Source: Phialocephala subalpina (Eukaryota > Ascomycota > Leotiomycetes > Helotiales > Mollisiaceae). Taken from it: 64,000 bases of DNA. A model generated the notes under the pieces. That model was not told the DNA's origin and did no database searches. It worked only from the letters and a program-made list of their open reading frames with translations. Shown piece by piece: positions 21,034-33,920 of the stretch. The stretch is from positions 450,882 through 514,881 of the forward strand of contig FJOG01000011.1 of NCBI GenBank assembly GCA_900073065.1. Reading direction: 5' to 3'. The translations under genes and the position numbers were made by a program. Positions within the stretch are counted from its first letter, which is position 1. Each line of letters starts with the position of its first letter.

Positions 21034-23220
21034 TCGTACATTCAATCCAGTCTTGGAGTTCTTTAGGGAAGGCATCGGTACATAGGGACGAAACGAACCA
21101 CGGAACTGGAGGTCATTTGACTTCATATGAATAATGGGAGTTATGGTTGGAGTTTGATATCCAATCTACCTTTATCCCGGGGAGGCTGTAGGGAAAGGGT
21201 CATGCTGGATGTGGTGCCTTGACTTTTCCAAGCGTGGATGGATATAAAAATCTTCTATCCGGATTTTTTGGACGTGAGGTAGATGATAATCGTTGTTCTA
21301 GAGACATATAGTGTCATTAACAAAGTCGATTTCGATGGGAACGATGAGATTTGTGCGACTAGGCTTGCCGAAAAACGGTGAGGCGTTGCGTCAGTGGAAT
21401 GCCGAGCACCACGTGATACGCTTTGGTTCGAGGCATTCTATCTCGAGGAACAAGCAAGGTGAGGCTCGATAGCAAGTGCCTGAGAGCTATGAGGGAATAA
21501 CGCAAAATCGGGTGGCGACGTCGATGTTGTACGCGGCTGCATAGCCTTGTTTTCCCCTTGCTTGCCCGTCCCGAATTGCCCGACTCTGGTGCCAAAAATG
21601 TACGGAGATGCACAGGAATCATGCAAGACTCCTCTCCTGGTCCCTCCAGCATGGCGCTGAGCTATGGCTGCAGCTGTCAATGCTACAGCGTGCTCAGCTT
21701 GGCAACAGCAGTACCTGTTCAGTAATGCTTCTTCAGCAGCGGAGGACCCCGCCAAACAGCATAAGTAACCATGACTCGAGACTCAAGGTACAATCAAGCA
21801 TGAACCCCTCCGTGACACGGAGCTTCTAGAACATCCATACAGCAACCACAGGACAAAAACAAGACGTACACTCCCTGTGACCCGCCCCGAAACCCAGCAG
21901 AAATTGAGGCATTTTGAAAGCGGGAACTAACCCTGACATTCGTAGATGAAATCCGGGGAAGGAAAAGCAAACATCAACGTGGTCTTATACACACGGCTCG
22001 TCAGCCTCGTACCTCTCCTTTTCCTTCCTCTTTGCCCGACTTCAACTCATCATGAGAACGAGAAGAACTTTCTTCTGCTCCACTCGGGCGACTTCTCAGC
22101 TTCGCTCTAGATTTCCAATCTCAGCTTTGGGTTTCGAACAAGCGGTCAACAATGTCCATCTTTCATTCCGTGACTCATTCTAGTCAGGTTGTGGAGATTG
22201 CACGTGGCCGGCTTCGGACATCGATGGAGTTGTCGTTTGCATCGCGTCCATTCCAGCTCTTCGTTCTTCTCCGCAAAAAGACCCCGTTGGTAAGCGAACT
22301 GAATTCGGCTCATTTTTAGTGCATGATTGCGAACGTTGCCCCTGATTCTTTCGTCACGATGGCAAAACGTCAAACTTCCCTTCCTTCACATCCTATCAAG
22401 GTATCTCGTTGTTCGAAAATATAACAGAAACCCCAATATCGAATCAAAGCTGGAGCATTACTCCAATTCTACGAATCAGAGTTAAGGATGCCGTAATGCA
22501 TGCATAGAACCATATTGACGCCAAGGCATGCGGGAGCCGCCCGGGGGGCCGAACATCCAAAATTTGCATCACGAGTCTTGGACCTCACCTCTTCAATTCT
22601 CTGACAAAACAAAACCGCCTCTTCGACCATGGCATCCACTAGTCTAGGGGTTTTCCCTGAACGCCCATTCCTAGCTTCCGCTTTCCGGGGCAACAATAAA
22701 TCAATCAATCACAAGGCTGTAGGAAATTCTTTTGTTCTCATTACTTAATCCATTCCTTCCCATTCGCGCTTGCGCCTCTTTCCTTTGTCCAGCCTTTAAA
22801 GAAGACCTGCCTTCCTGCGCAACACGTACATGTGGCACGGTAGAGCTTCCTATTGAGCTTTTGCGTTACACTGATCGTTCACTACTCTCCTCTTTTTGAC
22901 TTTGCATTACTCCATTGCAACTCATTAGACATAGGCTGCTCCAAATTACTTGATCTAAACTCCAGTCTGGGGAAAGAAGGCGGGGAAGCTTCGTTTCCTT
23001 TAGTCAAGACGAGGGGAAAGTGTGTCAGAGATATCTGTTCCCCTTGGTGGAGACACACGTAACACAGATATTCGCAATATCGTTCGTTTTTGCGACCAGA
23101 TATCGCGTTCTCACCGTCTCATCAATTTCGGGGTTTGGGATATTTAGGGTGCATCGTTTGTGCTACCGTTGGATATAAATCTTGGGACGGGAAGGGCCGC
23201 GAACAAATTCACCTGTCACG
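21034..23220. other. Intergenic, about 2.2 kb, no gene recognised
   Basis: The longest gene-free stretch of the first half. Short frames on both strands (up to about 105 codons at 21438-21755 -) have no recognisable motif. A CCCGGGGGGCC run lies at about 22540. The last part should be the promoter of the F-box gene. Confidence 0.45.
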
Positions 23221-25310
23221 ATGGCTGTGTACTCATCTCCAACCGAATTACCCTTGAGGCGGAAAGCTCCTCCAGCTGCTTTTACTCCATCCTCAAACAT
23301 CAATATCACAACGAAGAATACTACTCCACCAACTACGGATCGCGTCGACCGCACTAGTTTTTCTAGTATCAAGGAGAGCCACGGAGGCATTGCGCAAACA
23401 TTCACGGATTCAAAGACGAGTTCTTACTTGCATAATCAAGTGTACAACGAAGACGCTATCATCGACGACAGCTCGTCAGGGAACAGGACTCCAGAAGTAG
23501 AGAGACGGGAGTTTGGAGGGATGATTACGAATCCTCATAGCAATCTGTTTGCGTTTACGCCTTGCGATGGGTTTAAAGGATGGAAGGATATTCCACTGAT
23601 GGCGCAGACTATCAAGAATATTAAGAGCAAGAGCTATTCGGACTTGGCTAGACTGCATCGTGGTTTCCAATGGGAGGTGGGGCATGGGGATAGGATGGAT
23701 TTGGATGAGAAGGAAGAGGATACTATTCTTCCGCCGGGAAAGAGTAGATTGGAGAGTTTGCCTACGGAGCTACTTGGTAAGTTTATATCTATTCTATTAT
23801 TCCATCTAGGAGTTCAGCATCAAGATGTCTGCGCATCGGGGTGGTTCGATGTCCCCACCATATGACTACCTTCGCGCTGGATATCTAGAGATCTATCTTA
23901 AGAGCATCACTAACACTACCAGGCGCCATAATCGACCAACTAGCAATCGACATCCCACCCAACGGTTGCGCAGCCCGCAACATCGACCTAATGTCCCTCC
24001 TCCTAACCTCCCACACCATTTACTCCGCCACGTTGGCAACCCTCTACAACCAAATCACCATCCCCCATTCCCGTATCTTCGCCAAATTCCTCGCCCACAT
24101 CGCCAACCACCCCGCACTAGGAACCATTGTCCGTCGTCTCGATTTCTCCCACTTCAATCCCACAGGCGCTGGCATGACCGCCCGCGAGCGAGCCCAGACC
24201 CAGAACCTTATCCCTAAGACACTTCTCCGATGTCTCGAACTGACTCCGAACCTTAGAGAGTTCTTGGCTCAAGAACACATTGACGACGATCTCAGCTCCG
24301 ATGTTCTTTCCAAGCTATTCACCGATATGCCGAGACTCAAGGCGGTGGATTTCTGTGCATGCTCATCCGCTTCTTTCAGAAACGCTTTCACAACCATTGT
24401 CTCCAACCCCTCCTCACTCCCTGAACGAATGTCGATCACGAGATTGAGTCTGCATGAATGCACCATCCTCCCCTCCTCAATCTTCTTCACCCTCCTTCCT
24501 CGACTCCCACACCTAACACATCTCGACGTCGCACATACGAGAATCGCTTCTTCGGCTCTGCAATCCATTCCTAAGACCGCAAAATTGACGCATCTCAATT
24601 TGAGCAAATGTTCGTTCTTGAGTGGGGAGAGTGTTGCGGAGTTTTTGGCGAGCCATCCAGCGGCGAGGGGATTGGTGTATTTGAATTTAGCGATGGATCC
24701 GAAGAGTCATGAGATGTTGCCGGCGAACCTACTTGCCGGACTTCTTCCCACTTTACCATCAACTTTGAGATCACTCAACCTCAAGGGATCGAAGATGGAT
24801 GGGTCACATATCCCCCTCTTGTTGCCATTAAGCAAGCATGTCGAAGAACTAGGACTAGGCCGCCACCTCACTCTCCCCGATATCGAAAAACTATTTGTAC
24901 CAGATTGTACACTACCTCTTGAGCAACAACTATCCTGGATCCCACACTCCCTCCGCTACATCGATATCTCCGACCTCTCATCCTCAGACCTGGACTTGTC
25001 CTCCTTATTCGGCTCGTCATGCCCAATTTTGAAATCGATCGCTGAACCACTAGAGGTTATTGAAGTCGGAGCTGATGTTTTGAAGAGATTGCAAAGATCT
25101 GATGCGGTGTTGAAGAGAGTTGGGTGGTGTGTTAAGGAGGCGGGACGGAGAGCATGGTTGGTCCGGAAGCGGAATGTTGGGGTTGATGAGGAAGTGGATG
25201 ATGGATCAAGAGGATGGAAATGGGGAGCTTGTTATTGGGGGATGAGGAAGGTTCCTGTTGCGAGAGCGGAGGTTGGTGGGATGTATGGGCATTATATGTT
25301 TAAGCGATAG
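23221..25310 (+). CDS. F-box/leucine-rich-repeat protein (about 647 aa)
   Basis: Probable substrate receptor of an SCF ubiquitin ligase. Exons 23221-23776 and 23923-25310 sum to 1944 nt; the 146-nt intron splits the F-box itself (GT at 23777, CCAG acceptor). N-terminal ~180 residues are Ser/Thr-rich and disordered. The F-box-like segment is LESLPTELLG joined to AIIDQLAID, then NIDLMSLLLTSHTIYSATLA. From about residue 260 onward leucine-rich repeats follow, for example LRCLELTPNLREFL, MPRLKAVDF, LPHLTHLDVAHT, AKLTHLNLSKCSFLSG, LRSLNLKGSKM and VEELGLG. The C-terminus is Trp/Arg-rich and non-repetitive. The start at 23221 is the first ATG after the CT-rich leader. The target protein is unknown. 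Confidence 0.83.
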
Positions 25311-26941
25311 GTGCTTGCCCGATCCTTTCCGACGTGTATACCCACTTCTGTATTTGAGGTGGACTGTTTGGATTTATGTTCTGTTGGGGATTTTACTTGG
25401 GATTTTGGATTTCGGCCCACTTTTTGATTTTCGGCTCTTCCTTGGCGCAGCATAGCAGAGCGACGTTACGTTAGGAGGCAGGCAAATTTCCAGGGAGTTC
25501 ATTTGCAGTTTGGAGTTTAGCAAGCGCTTCCTTTTCATGAGAAGGATCTTTTTTATGGATAATAGGAGATTCTTTCGGCACCACTTTCTCTCCCTTTTTC
25601 ATTCAGCGACTATAGCGATGATTTTGCGTGTCTGGATTTGCAAGGAGTTTGGCGGCAGGGAAAAGCATAGCGGGCAGAAAATAGGCATTTACAAAAACAA
25701 TTGATTTAATACTGTAATCTTCTCCCTTTCCTCCCGACAAGTAACCGCGTTTATACAAGTACTCGTCCCACTGCGCTCCGCTCCTCCTTCCTTGACATCA
25801 ACCAACCTTCAACCACGAGATCTGCTCCCGCTGCTCACCTGCACCCGTCGCAGTTCCTGAGCCTGCCACCACAATCTCAAAGCCCACCAGGGTGGCAAGC
25901 TAGAAGCGCAAGGCCACAGGAGCCGGCGCCGCTCTCCCCGAGTCGTGACAGGTTGGACTTTGATTCCTCCACATGCACTTCTTGACCAGCTCGCCGAATC
26001 GTCTCAGGAAGACGCGCCGTAGCAGATCATTGGCTCGTCAAGGCCGGGGTTCTTCCCTCGCCTGGGTGGGACAGAGGTCCGGGTTGAGAAGGTGAATTAT
26101 TGGGTGGAGGGTATTTCTTCTAAGCTGGGACATTTTGCTTGCGGAAAGTTTTGAAGTTTTCTAGCCATCTCACTCCTGGTTATACCAGAGGATGGATGAC
26201 TTCCCGCCCAAGGTGGGAGGAAGATGGATAATCACATTGGCTTGATTATCCAAAAACACCAAGCAAATTTTGTTTAGAAGGAAAGTTTTCATTGGGTGGG
26301 ACAATTTGAACAGCTAAACTTTTGGTACTCAAAGGGAGGAGTTTAAAAATTCTAGCCTTCAAAAATGAGCTGCGCTTGTTTTGCCATTGGGCTAGTGCGA
26401 ATGAGTGTATAAATTCTCGTCTTCATTCTTTCCCATCTCCCGAAGGAACAATTCCGTGGTCCAGCCTATTAGAGTGGGCGAGGCAATTTTCTTCTTCGTT
26501 CCTTCTGAATCAACCAAGAGTGCCGTTCTTGCCACTTCCCAGCTAACGAGAGTCTACTCTCAGCAAATGTAAAAATCAACCTTCGGAAGGTTTATGGCAT
26601 TTAGTTGGTGGCAATTCGTTGACACTGGTGATCAATAAGGTATGTTAATAGTAGTGACAGTAGAGTGGAATTGTGTAAGGATGATGTTCATAAAACGGAT
26701 GCGCCAAAAACCAAAGCGTTGTCATCATAACGTACAGGTGTGAGCCCTATCCGATTTGCTCTCATTTAATCTTAATAGCAACACTAGGAACAATAAGCAA
26801 GCCAAAAACACCTCCGCCATGAATTCATAACCCCCAACCATTATCTCAGCGTATCCAAATGCTCTTCCTCCTTCGCCATGTATCGTTAACCAATTCTCCT
26901 TCGCCAGAAATGCAAAATAATTTCATCCTTTCGTTTCATCA
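25311..26941. other. Intergenic, about 1.6 kb
   Basis: Lies between converging 3' ends (F-box gene on +, regulator on -). No frame with recognisable coding content. A run of pyrimidine-rich sequence occurs at 25720-25860. No repeat family recognised. Confidence 0.4.
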
Positions 26942-29245
26942 TTATTCCATCTTCATCCAAACACTTTCCATCCCATCACCGATTAATAAACTCCCGCTGC
27001 CGTCGTCGCTCATGCTGTCTGGTATCCAGATAGTATTCGGCCCACTTCCAGTCCCAGTGGCGGAAGCGTCTGAGCCCCAGCTTTGGGTTTGAGCTTCGTT
27101 ATTCTCGTTGACTTTATATGTTCCGTCGTCCTGGATTTCTCCAACGATACTTCCCCTCCATTGCCTCCCCTGAGGCGGCGTCAGCCCCAACCCCAACTCC
27201 AACCCCGCTCCACCCGCAAACCCAACATTTCCTGCACCGCCGAAATCTAATCCAGGTGTAGGAACGATCCCTCCATGCCCATGCAATTCTGGCATCAGCC
27301 CAGCCGAAAACCTCCTAAATTCCGGTTTCTCCGCCGCCTTAGCAAGCAACAAATTAGCATACTGCCTCTGACTATTAGGCGTCTGACTCAACGTCTTTAC
27401 AAATATCTCAAACGGATCCTGCACAACCCCATAAGCAGCTTCGTTCGTCATATTTGTACCGCATGCTTGCATTACATCCAACATCGTATTTCCTATCTCG
27501 AAGATCTTTTCGAATATTCCCATGCCGTGGACTTCGATGCTTGTTGTTGGAAGACTCGAAATAACGTTTAATAAAGAGTGAGCGATTGTTAAAGGGTAGC
27601 GGAATGTCATGGATTCGTCGGCTGCGGTGGAGGATAGGAGACCTTGCCGCATAGAACTCTGCCAGATTATTAGACGGAGCCATTGTTGTGTGACCAAAAT
27701 ATCTGCTTTCTGGATATCCGTCAGAGGAACATTATGTGCTTGCGGTCGGGAGAGTTGTTGTTGTAAGGCGGTGTAGGTTAGGGTGGAGGCGGGGGCTTCG
27801 GCGGATTCATTCCAGGAGTCGACGAAGGCACTGTCGAGTAGGTGGTAGGAGTTTACGAGGTGCATGAAGCCGGTGTGGATTTCGGGGGATTCGTAGTCGT
27901 GTAGGGTGGAGGGGAAGGAGGGGGTCTTTTGGAGGGTGAGGGGTTTGTGGCGGAGGATGGCGAATGATCTGCCTTTGCATCAGAGTAGAAATGGTAAGAA
28001 GGCGAGAGGGGCAGACCTTTCAGTAACATATAAAATCCAAAATGTACGCCGACGACAAAGTGCTTCCGCGTGAGATAGCCCAGCATAGCTCTTCTCATCA
28101 TGGAATCCCAAATCCTGACCCATAGTCAAGGCTTCCCGTAAGTAATACCAAGACTTTCGGTTCTGATTAAGTTCGAAAAAAGCTGTTGATACAAAGTATG
28201 AAGAAATAACTGCTGATAAAGATTTGTCCTCAACAAAATCGTAATGTTGGCGGACGGAAATGCATTCGTCGAGGAAGAAACGACCTGCTGCTTCCCAAGA
28301 TGGAGGGCCAGGTGCCAAGATGCTCTTTCCGGACATGTGGGTTGATGTGAGAGCACAGAGGGAGTAGAGGAGGTTCTTTTCGTACATTTCGAGGGGTCGG
28401 TTGATTGAGGCTCGGAGAGTGGGCTTGTGAACGAGTGGCATGATTGGGTATATGTGTTCCATGAAGAGGTCGAGACATGTTGGTAATAGATGGAAGTAAG
28501 ATTGACTTGTTGGTCTGAATTGGTCTGTGGTGAAGACGCTGTTGGGCTCTTCAGATAGATGTGATACATCGCTCATGATCGGATGCCATCTTTGCTGACC
28601 AGTCGTCGGGGATGTCGACGCATCAGCGCTATCGGAGATCCACTGATCGATTCTGTAGAGTTATATGAGCATTGTATATAGAAGAGCCGAAGAGAAAGAA
28701 AGATGATAGAACAAAAACTCGAGCAACTTAATGGAGCACGTGCTTGGCACATGACCAAAATCCCTTCCTCCTTGTGGCAAATTTTCTCTCAACGTTGCAA
28801 ATTGGGACTTTGAGCATGAAATATAGGATTTGTTCCATGTAGAAAGGAGAGAGGAATTTTGAGAAGAGACATACGATGGCGGACCTGAACTCTGACTAGT
28901 AGCAGCTGAGCCACTTATCTTTGGCAGATTGGTTTGGACTCCATTGTCCTCCTGAAGCCGTAGCTCATTTATGACTCTCCCACTGCCCCTTTTGGGACCT
29001 CTCCTCTTGGGCACATGCTCCCTCTTGCAGTTCAATGAAGCATTGTTACATTGATTGCAAGGAAATTCTCCGTCACAACGGATTCCTTTTGGCCGGTTAG
29101 CGCTCACGCTCTCTTTCCGGTGCCTCAAGCGACGATAACGCTGTCATGGGCCACTGCTAGGGCTGAGAACAAACTCACGACGTCTTCTGCAGTGATCACA
29201 GACTGTGCGGCGGCCTGTTATTGGTTTGCTTGGTTCTGGAGACAT
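26942..29245 (-). CDS. Zn2Cys6 transcription factor, AmyR/MalR-like (about 646 aa)
   Basis: Nuclear sugar-type regulator. Exons 29245-29179, 29085-28875, 28652-28017 and 27968-26942 sum to 1941 nt. The zinc cluster is split by the first intron: Cys 16 and 19 in exon 1 (VCDHCRRRR), Cys 26, 32, 35 and 42 in exon 2 (IRCDGEFPCNQCNNASLNC), followed by the basic linker VPKRRGPKRGSGRVI. The middle homology region (Fungal_trans) includes FMEHIYPIMPLVHKPTL and RRRTFWILYVTER joined to SFAILRHKPLTLQ, the ER.A..RH.PLTL pattern of AmyR/MalR-type and related regulators. Introns are 93, 222 and 48 nt; the third has an unusual GTCTGC donor, and the 222-nt one could hide an alternative exon. Divergent from an alpha-glucoside-type sugar transporter, suggesting control of sugar uptake (inference). 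Confidence 0.86.
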
Positions 29246-30654
29246 CCCATCCCCACAGACCTGTTGTCACCGTATTATCATGGAAAAGTTGACTGACAGT
29301 CGTCCACAGCGAAGGATTGAGCGAGAGATATGGCGACTGGGAAGAGTTGGCAGTCGTTTCGATGACCTGAGGGGGCTGACCTGAGGGGGGCTGACCAGGG
29401 ACTTGAAGTTGTGCTCCCAATGCGGGGACGAGGTTGAGTGAAAGGCCCACCAAAAGGCGGGGATTTCACAGACTAGAGGGCATTGGGTTTAGGGGGAGTT
29501 TTGGCCCACTAGGGTCCTATCAACTGACCTCAGCCTCTGCATCGAAACACCACCACTACTACCCCAAAGCCTATCGAAGACCCTACCAACCAGCGTATCG
29601 ACAGCTAGGATGAGGCCCCTGGTGTTGAAGTCAGATATATCTACAGCCACCCCGTCAGAGGCGTCTCGACTGTCGACGTCTCTTGACGTGAAAGATATCG
29701 GTCTTGGCGCCATTGCAAATGACCAGAGCTTCGATGCAGGAACGTCTCAACTAAGAAAGTCTATCGACCAGAATGCGGAGAAGACTTTCATCCGTCTTGG
29801 TATTTTACACGTGAAAGTCAGACGGCTCTATTATGGCCGCGTGAGTGAGGATATATTGTCCAACCTTCCCCGGTGTACAACGTGATCCTGGGTGCATTGT
29901 TTCGATGCGCGGTTTCTGTGCAACGCCGTCGTCGAGATGGCGTTCCTCAAGCCGATGCATCTACCGCGAGTCTTCTTTTCTGGCGGAAACCTCGTGCTCT
30001 CGAGAACCGATCGTTCTAATGAAAAGGGCCCCGATTTAGTCTCCGAGTCTTTTCGCGACACAACGTCTTTTCGAAGGCTGAGACCAAAGGCGTTCAGCCT
30101 CGTGGTGAGAATGGGCAGGTCTGAGTTCGTTGACGTATGCATGGGATCTCCGATCCCTGTTTCTCGGCATCGTTTTCGCTGCCATCATCCAGACATGAAT
30201 GGCCAGGAGGAAAGCCGTCTGGGGAAGATGTTGGATTCCTTGTTGACCTTGTGTGATGAAACTTGCGGGGGAGAAAGCCATTCATCAAAAGCAATGGTAA
30301 TGGCGGGAGCCCCGACTTTTGGCTTGAGCGCGTCCTTTCGTCTGGGGTAATGGTACTGGCTTGGGCGCATGATTTTCCGAAAGTCGATGGAAATATGCGA
30401 CTTGCCTCCTCTTCGTTGTACAGGTACTACCAATAGTAACAGCGAGGTCATAGATAAAGCTATCGTTGTCACTCGTTGCTGTTCTCGAGGACCACGCGAT
30501 GGAGACGTGCATGTTGTTTTGGTGTAACCAATTTCAAGCTATCTCTTTTCGGCACAGCGTGCCTCGACAACTTCCTCCTTAATTGCATCCCAGACACAGT
30601 TTCAACATTCATCACTTCAACTTCTCTCCGCGGAAATAACGAAAAACTACAATT
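29246..30654. promoter_or_regulatory. Divergent promoter region of sugar regulator and sugar transporter
   Basis: 1.4 kb between the start codons of the minus-strand regulator and the plus-strand transporter. It holds a short imperfect duplication (CTGACCTGAGGGGG) at about 29365-29398. Several open frames up to 152 codons exist on both strands, none recognisable. A CGGAAATAA sequence resembling an AmyR half-site lies at 30631, but too near the ATG to trust. Confidence 0.45.
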
Positions 30655-32644
30655 ATGGCGACCAACGCGTCTGCTGATGAGGCCATTGGCACTTCCAACA
30701 CTCTCCAAGCACCACAGGCTCACATCCGCAAGATGTCCGAGGTCAACGCAGATATTCCCGATCTCCTGAGCGAGGCAAAGGATGCTACCAATGCCGAGAA
30801 GTCTATGAGCATCTGGCAGGCCTTCAAGACATATCCCAAGGCTGTCATCTTCAGTATCATCCTTTCCACTGCCATTGTCATGGAAGGTTATGATGTTGTG
30901 CTCCTCGCCAACTTGTATGCCTTTCCTTCCTTCAACAAGAAATACGGTTCTCCAACAGGCGATCTTACAAACCCATACCAGGTCCCTGCTCCATGGCAAG
31001 CAGGTCTCAGTAACGTACTTCCACTCCCCCCTTTCCTCTAACCCAGCTAACACCAAGCAGGGCGCCAATGTCGGCGAAATCCTCGGACTCTTCGTCAACG
31101 GCATTGTTAGCGAACGATATGGATATCGCAAGACTATGATAGTTTCATTGGTTGCGGTTATCGGCTTCATTTTTATCCCCTTCCTTGCCCAGAACTTGAT
31201 CGACCTTCAGATTGGCGAAATCCTTTGTGGCATACCATGGGGAGTGTTCCAAACTTTGACAACTGCGTATGCGTCTGAAGTTTGTCCTACACAACTTCGA
31301 GCTTATCTAACTACTTATGTCAATCTCTGTTGGGTGATGGGACAGTTGATTGGTTCGGGGGTGTTGAGATCTTTGGTTCAGAGATCTGATCAGTGGAGCT
31401 ACCGCATTCCTTTTGCTATCCAGGTGAGTTCTGTCCAATGTCTTTGACCATTTCAAAACTCGACTACCACTTTCATCGTGTCTGGAGAAGCACATCAAGT
31501 TGTCAGACGAATGAAACTGCCCGCTGACAAGCATGTCAGTGGATGTGGCCCGTTCCAATCATCATCGGAGTCCTCTTCGCCCCTGAATCCCCCTGGTAAT
31601 CCTTCCTAACCCATCCCCTCATATTCCAAACTAACGCCCACCAGGTGGCTAGTCCGCCGCAACCGCGTCGAAGACGCCAAGAAGGCCCTCCGTTCCCTGA
31701 CATCCTCCAAAAACGCCGACTCATCCTTCAACATCGACGACACGATCGCAATGATAGTAACCACCAACGAACTCGAGAAATCCCTCGAATCCGGCGTCGG
31801 ATATCTGGACTGCTTCAAAGGCATTGATTTGCGCCGAACAGAGATCGTTTGCGTTACCTGGTCGATTCAGAATCTGTGCGGGAGTGCATTTATGGGGTAT
31901 TCGACTTATTTTTATGAGCAGGCGGGTCTGCCGATTGTTGATGCTTTTGATATGAGCATGGCCCAGGTAATTTCCTTCCCTTTTTCCTACACTCTTCTGG
32001 AATATGGCTGATAAAGATGCAAGTATGCAATTGGATTCATTGGTACAGTAGGTTCTTGGTTCCTAATGTCCCGCACCGGCCGCCGAACCCTCTACGTCCA
32101 CGGCCTCGCAGTCCTAACCCTCCTCCTATTACTAATCGGACTCGTCTCAATCTCTAACTCTAAAAACGCTGCCTGGGGTATTGGAAGTCTCCTCCTAATC
32201 TACACCTTCACATACGACATCACCGTAGGACCCGTCTGCTATTCCCTCGTCGCCGAAATCCCTTCTACGAGATTGAAGACGAAATCCATAGTCCTAGCGA
32301 GGAATGTGTATAATGTAATGGGCATCGTGAACGGAGTGATAGTCCCTTACATGCTAAACCCCACGGCTTGGAACTGGAAAGGAAAAGCTGGGTTCTTTTG
32401 GGCGGGCATGTGTTTCCTTTGCTTCTTGTGGACTTATTTCAGGTTGCCGGAGCCGAAGGGAAGGACGTATGGAGAGATGGATGTCCTTTTCGAAAGAGGC
32501 ATCAGCGCTAGAAAATTTGCGAGGACTGACGTGTCTCCATGGCCGGGAGGAGAGGGAAGTGGGGAAGAGAGTGGGATTAGGAGAGTCACGAGCGACGAAA
32601 AGACCAAGGGCGCCGGTTCGGAGGAGATGGTTGAGAAGGTTTGA
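30655..32644 (+). CDS. MFS sugar transporter, maltose/alpha-glucoside:H+ symporter type (about 573 aa)
   Basis: Plasma-membrane sugar:proton symporter with 12 TM segments. Exons 30655-31014, 31061-31423, 31540-31595, 31645-31966 and 32024-32644 sum to 1722 nt. Motifs of the sugar porter family, MAL subfamily: AIVMEGYDVVLLANLYAFP in TM1, NGIVSERYGYRKT after TM2, ILCGIPWGVFQTLTTAYASE and LRAYLTTYVNLCW, PESPWWLVRR at the end of TM6 (assembled across an intron), then YFYEQAG, GRRTLYV, and AEIPSTRLKTKSIVLARN with PEPKGRTYGEMDVLFE near the end. The N-terminal 60 residues and the last 40 are hydrophilic. Exon 3 is only 56 nt. No alpha-glucosidase gene lies nearby, so maltose is a guess from subfamily only. 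Confidence 0.92.
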
Positions 32645-33920
32645 TTTGCTGCTTCTGAGATTGCGGGCGAGGCTGTCTTCTCTTTCGTTGCGTCTGGGAT
32701 TTGATAAGATGGTTGATTTCTTTGTTATGGGATATTTTCGATGAGCTGGACTGGAATCGGAGCGAGGATTTGCAAGGGATCCAAGGGTTGATTTATTTGC
32801 TTGGTTGGGATGGGACAGGCTGGGACTGGAATCGGATTAGGAACTGGGATCGAATGGGAATGGGAGCGTGGATTTATGCTGGACCGGCTTTGTAAGGGAT
32901 ATGATACCAATGGAATGAAGTTATGCGCTTTCTACTAAGAGTTTGAGGCTTGAACTGATATGCTCTCTCCTGTTTTTGCTGCTTGAATATCCCTCCATCC
33001 TCCAGGCCATGGGCCGGGGAGTTCTGCAAATCATCATCAATAGAAGGTTACTCAATGTCCGAAGCTTGGCTACTGTAGTTCTTAGAATCGCTTTCAAGCT
33101 CCGCCACACCTCTTTTCCTTCAGCGGAAGTATAGACATCTTAGATCGCGGCTTTGGGGATAGAACTGCCTTGCTCGAGGTATACTCTGCTCCGCTCCAGT
33201 CCAGTGCTTGAATTTCCGCTGGAATCTTCCCAAACTAGAGGAGTCACGGACTAAAAGCCCAGTACAGACATTCTCGTCAAAAAAAGGAAAGAAAAAAAGG
33301 GGGGGAAAGGAAGGGAGAGAATCTCCACCTCCAGTATGGACATTCTCCTCAATAGTGAAGGAAAACTCTTCGAATTGGAGTATCGACATTCGGAACAAGA
33401 ACTAAGAGGAATTTGGTCTCATTTTAACACATACGACTTCAAGAAATCTTGATTCTTGACATCACTTCAGCAATCATAAAACTTAAGAATATGTGATATG
33501 ACTTAGTATATTTCATTAAATCGTCCTTCTTGTCCCATCTAAATGCTCAGTCCCTATTAATACACAAACCAATTCAGAGAACCCTCGCATGCTATGCAAT
33601 GCCATACTCTGCTACGCTATGCGGTGCAAGTAAATGATATATATATATGTACAAGACTGACAAGTGAAAACTCCGTTTCGAATGCATGGTTCACAGAACG
33701 CCGAGAGATGCTATATATATGGTGGTCCGTATGTGGATAGGGATATTAAATCCTCCTCTTTCTTTCCTTCTGGGCTCGACATCTCGTCGAGCCTCATCGT
33801 CTGAGTTGCGCTGAGCGCTGCGCCACTTGCGCATCTTGACTTGGAAAGTCCCAGCTGTCAATTCAGGCGATTTACATGGTGAGGAGACATGATAGACTGC
33901 GCCAGTGACTAAAAAGCACC
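32645..33920. other. Intergenic with short degenerate repeats, about 1.3 kb
   Basis: At 32745-32870 GGGACTGGAATCGG-like words recur (GACTGGAATCGGAG, GGACTGGAATCGGATT, GAACTGGGATCG). At 33128, 33261, 33333 and 33379 a word AGTAYNGACATTC occurs four times, twice extended to TTCTCNTCAA. A TA microsatellite lies near 33640. No gene recognised. Confidence 0.5.

Noticed and set aside
25700..26300. Possible transposon remnant in a gene-poor stretch
   Set aside because: No terminal inverted repeats, target-site duplication or transposase-like frame was found.
29365..29398. Short imperfect duplication CTGACCTGAGGGGG
   Set aside because: Too short and G-rich to be distinguished from simple replication slippage.
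30631..30639. CGGAAATAA, similar to an AmyR half-site
   Set aside because: It lies 16 bp before the start codon, and a 9-bp match in 1.4 kb is expected by chance often enough to be uninformative.
30469..31170. 233-codon minus-strand open frame across the sugar transporter 5' region
   Set aside because: It overlaps the well-supported transporter exons on the opposite strand and has no recognisable content.
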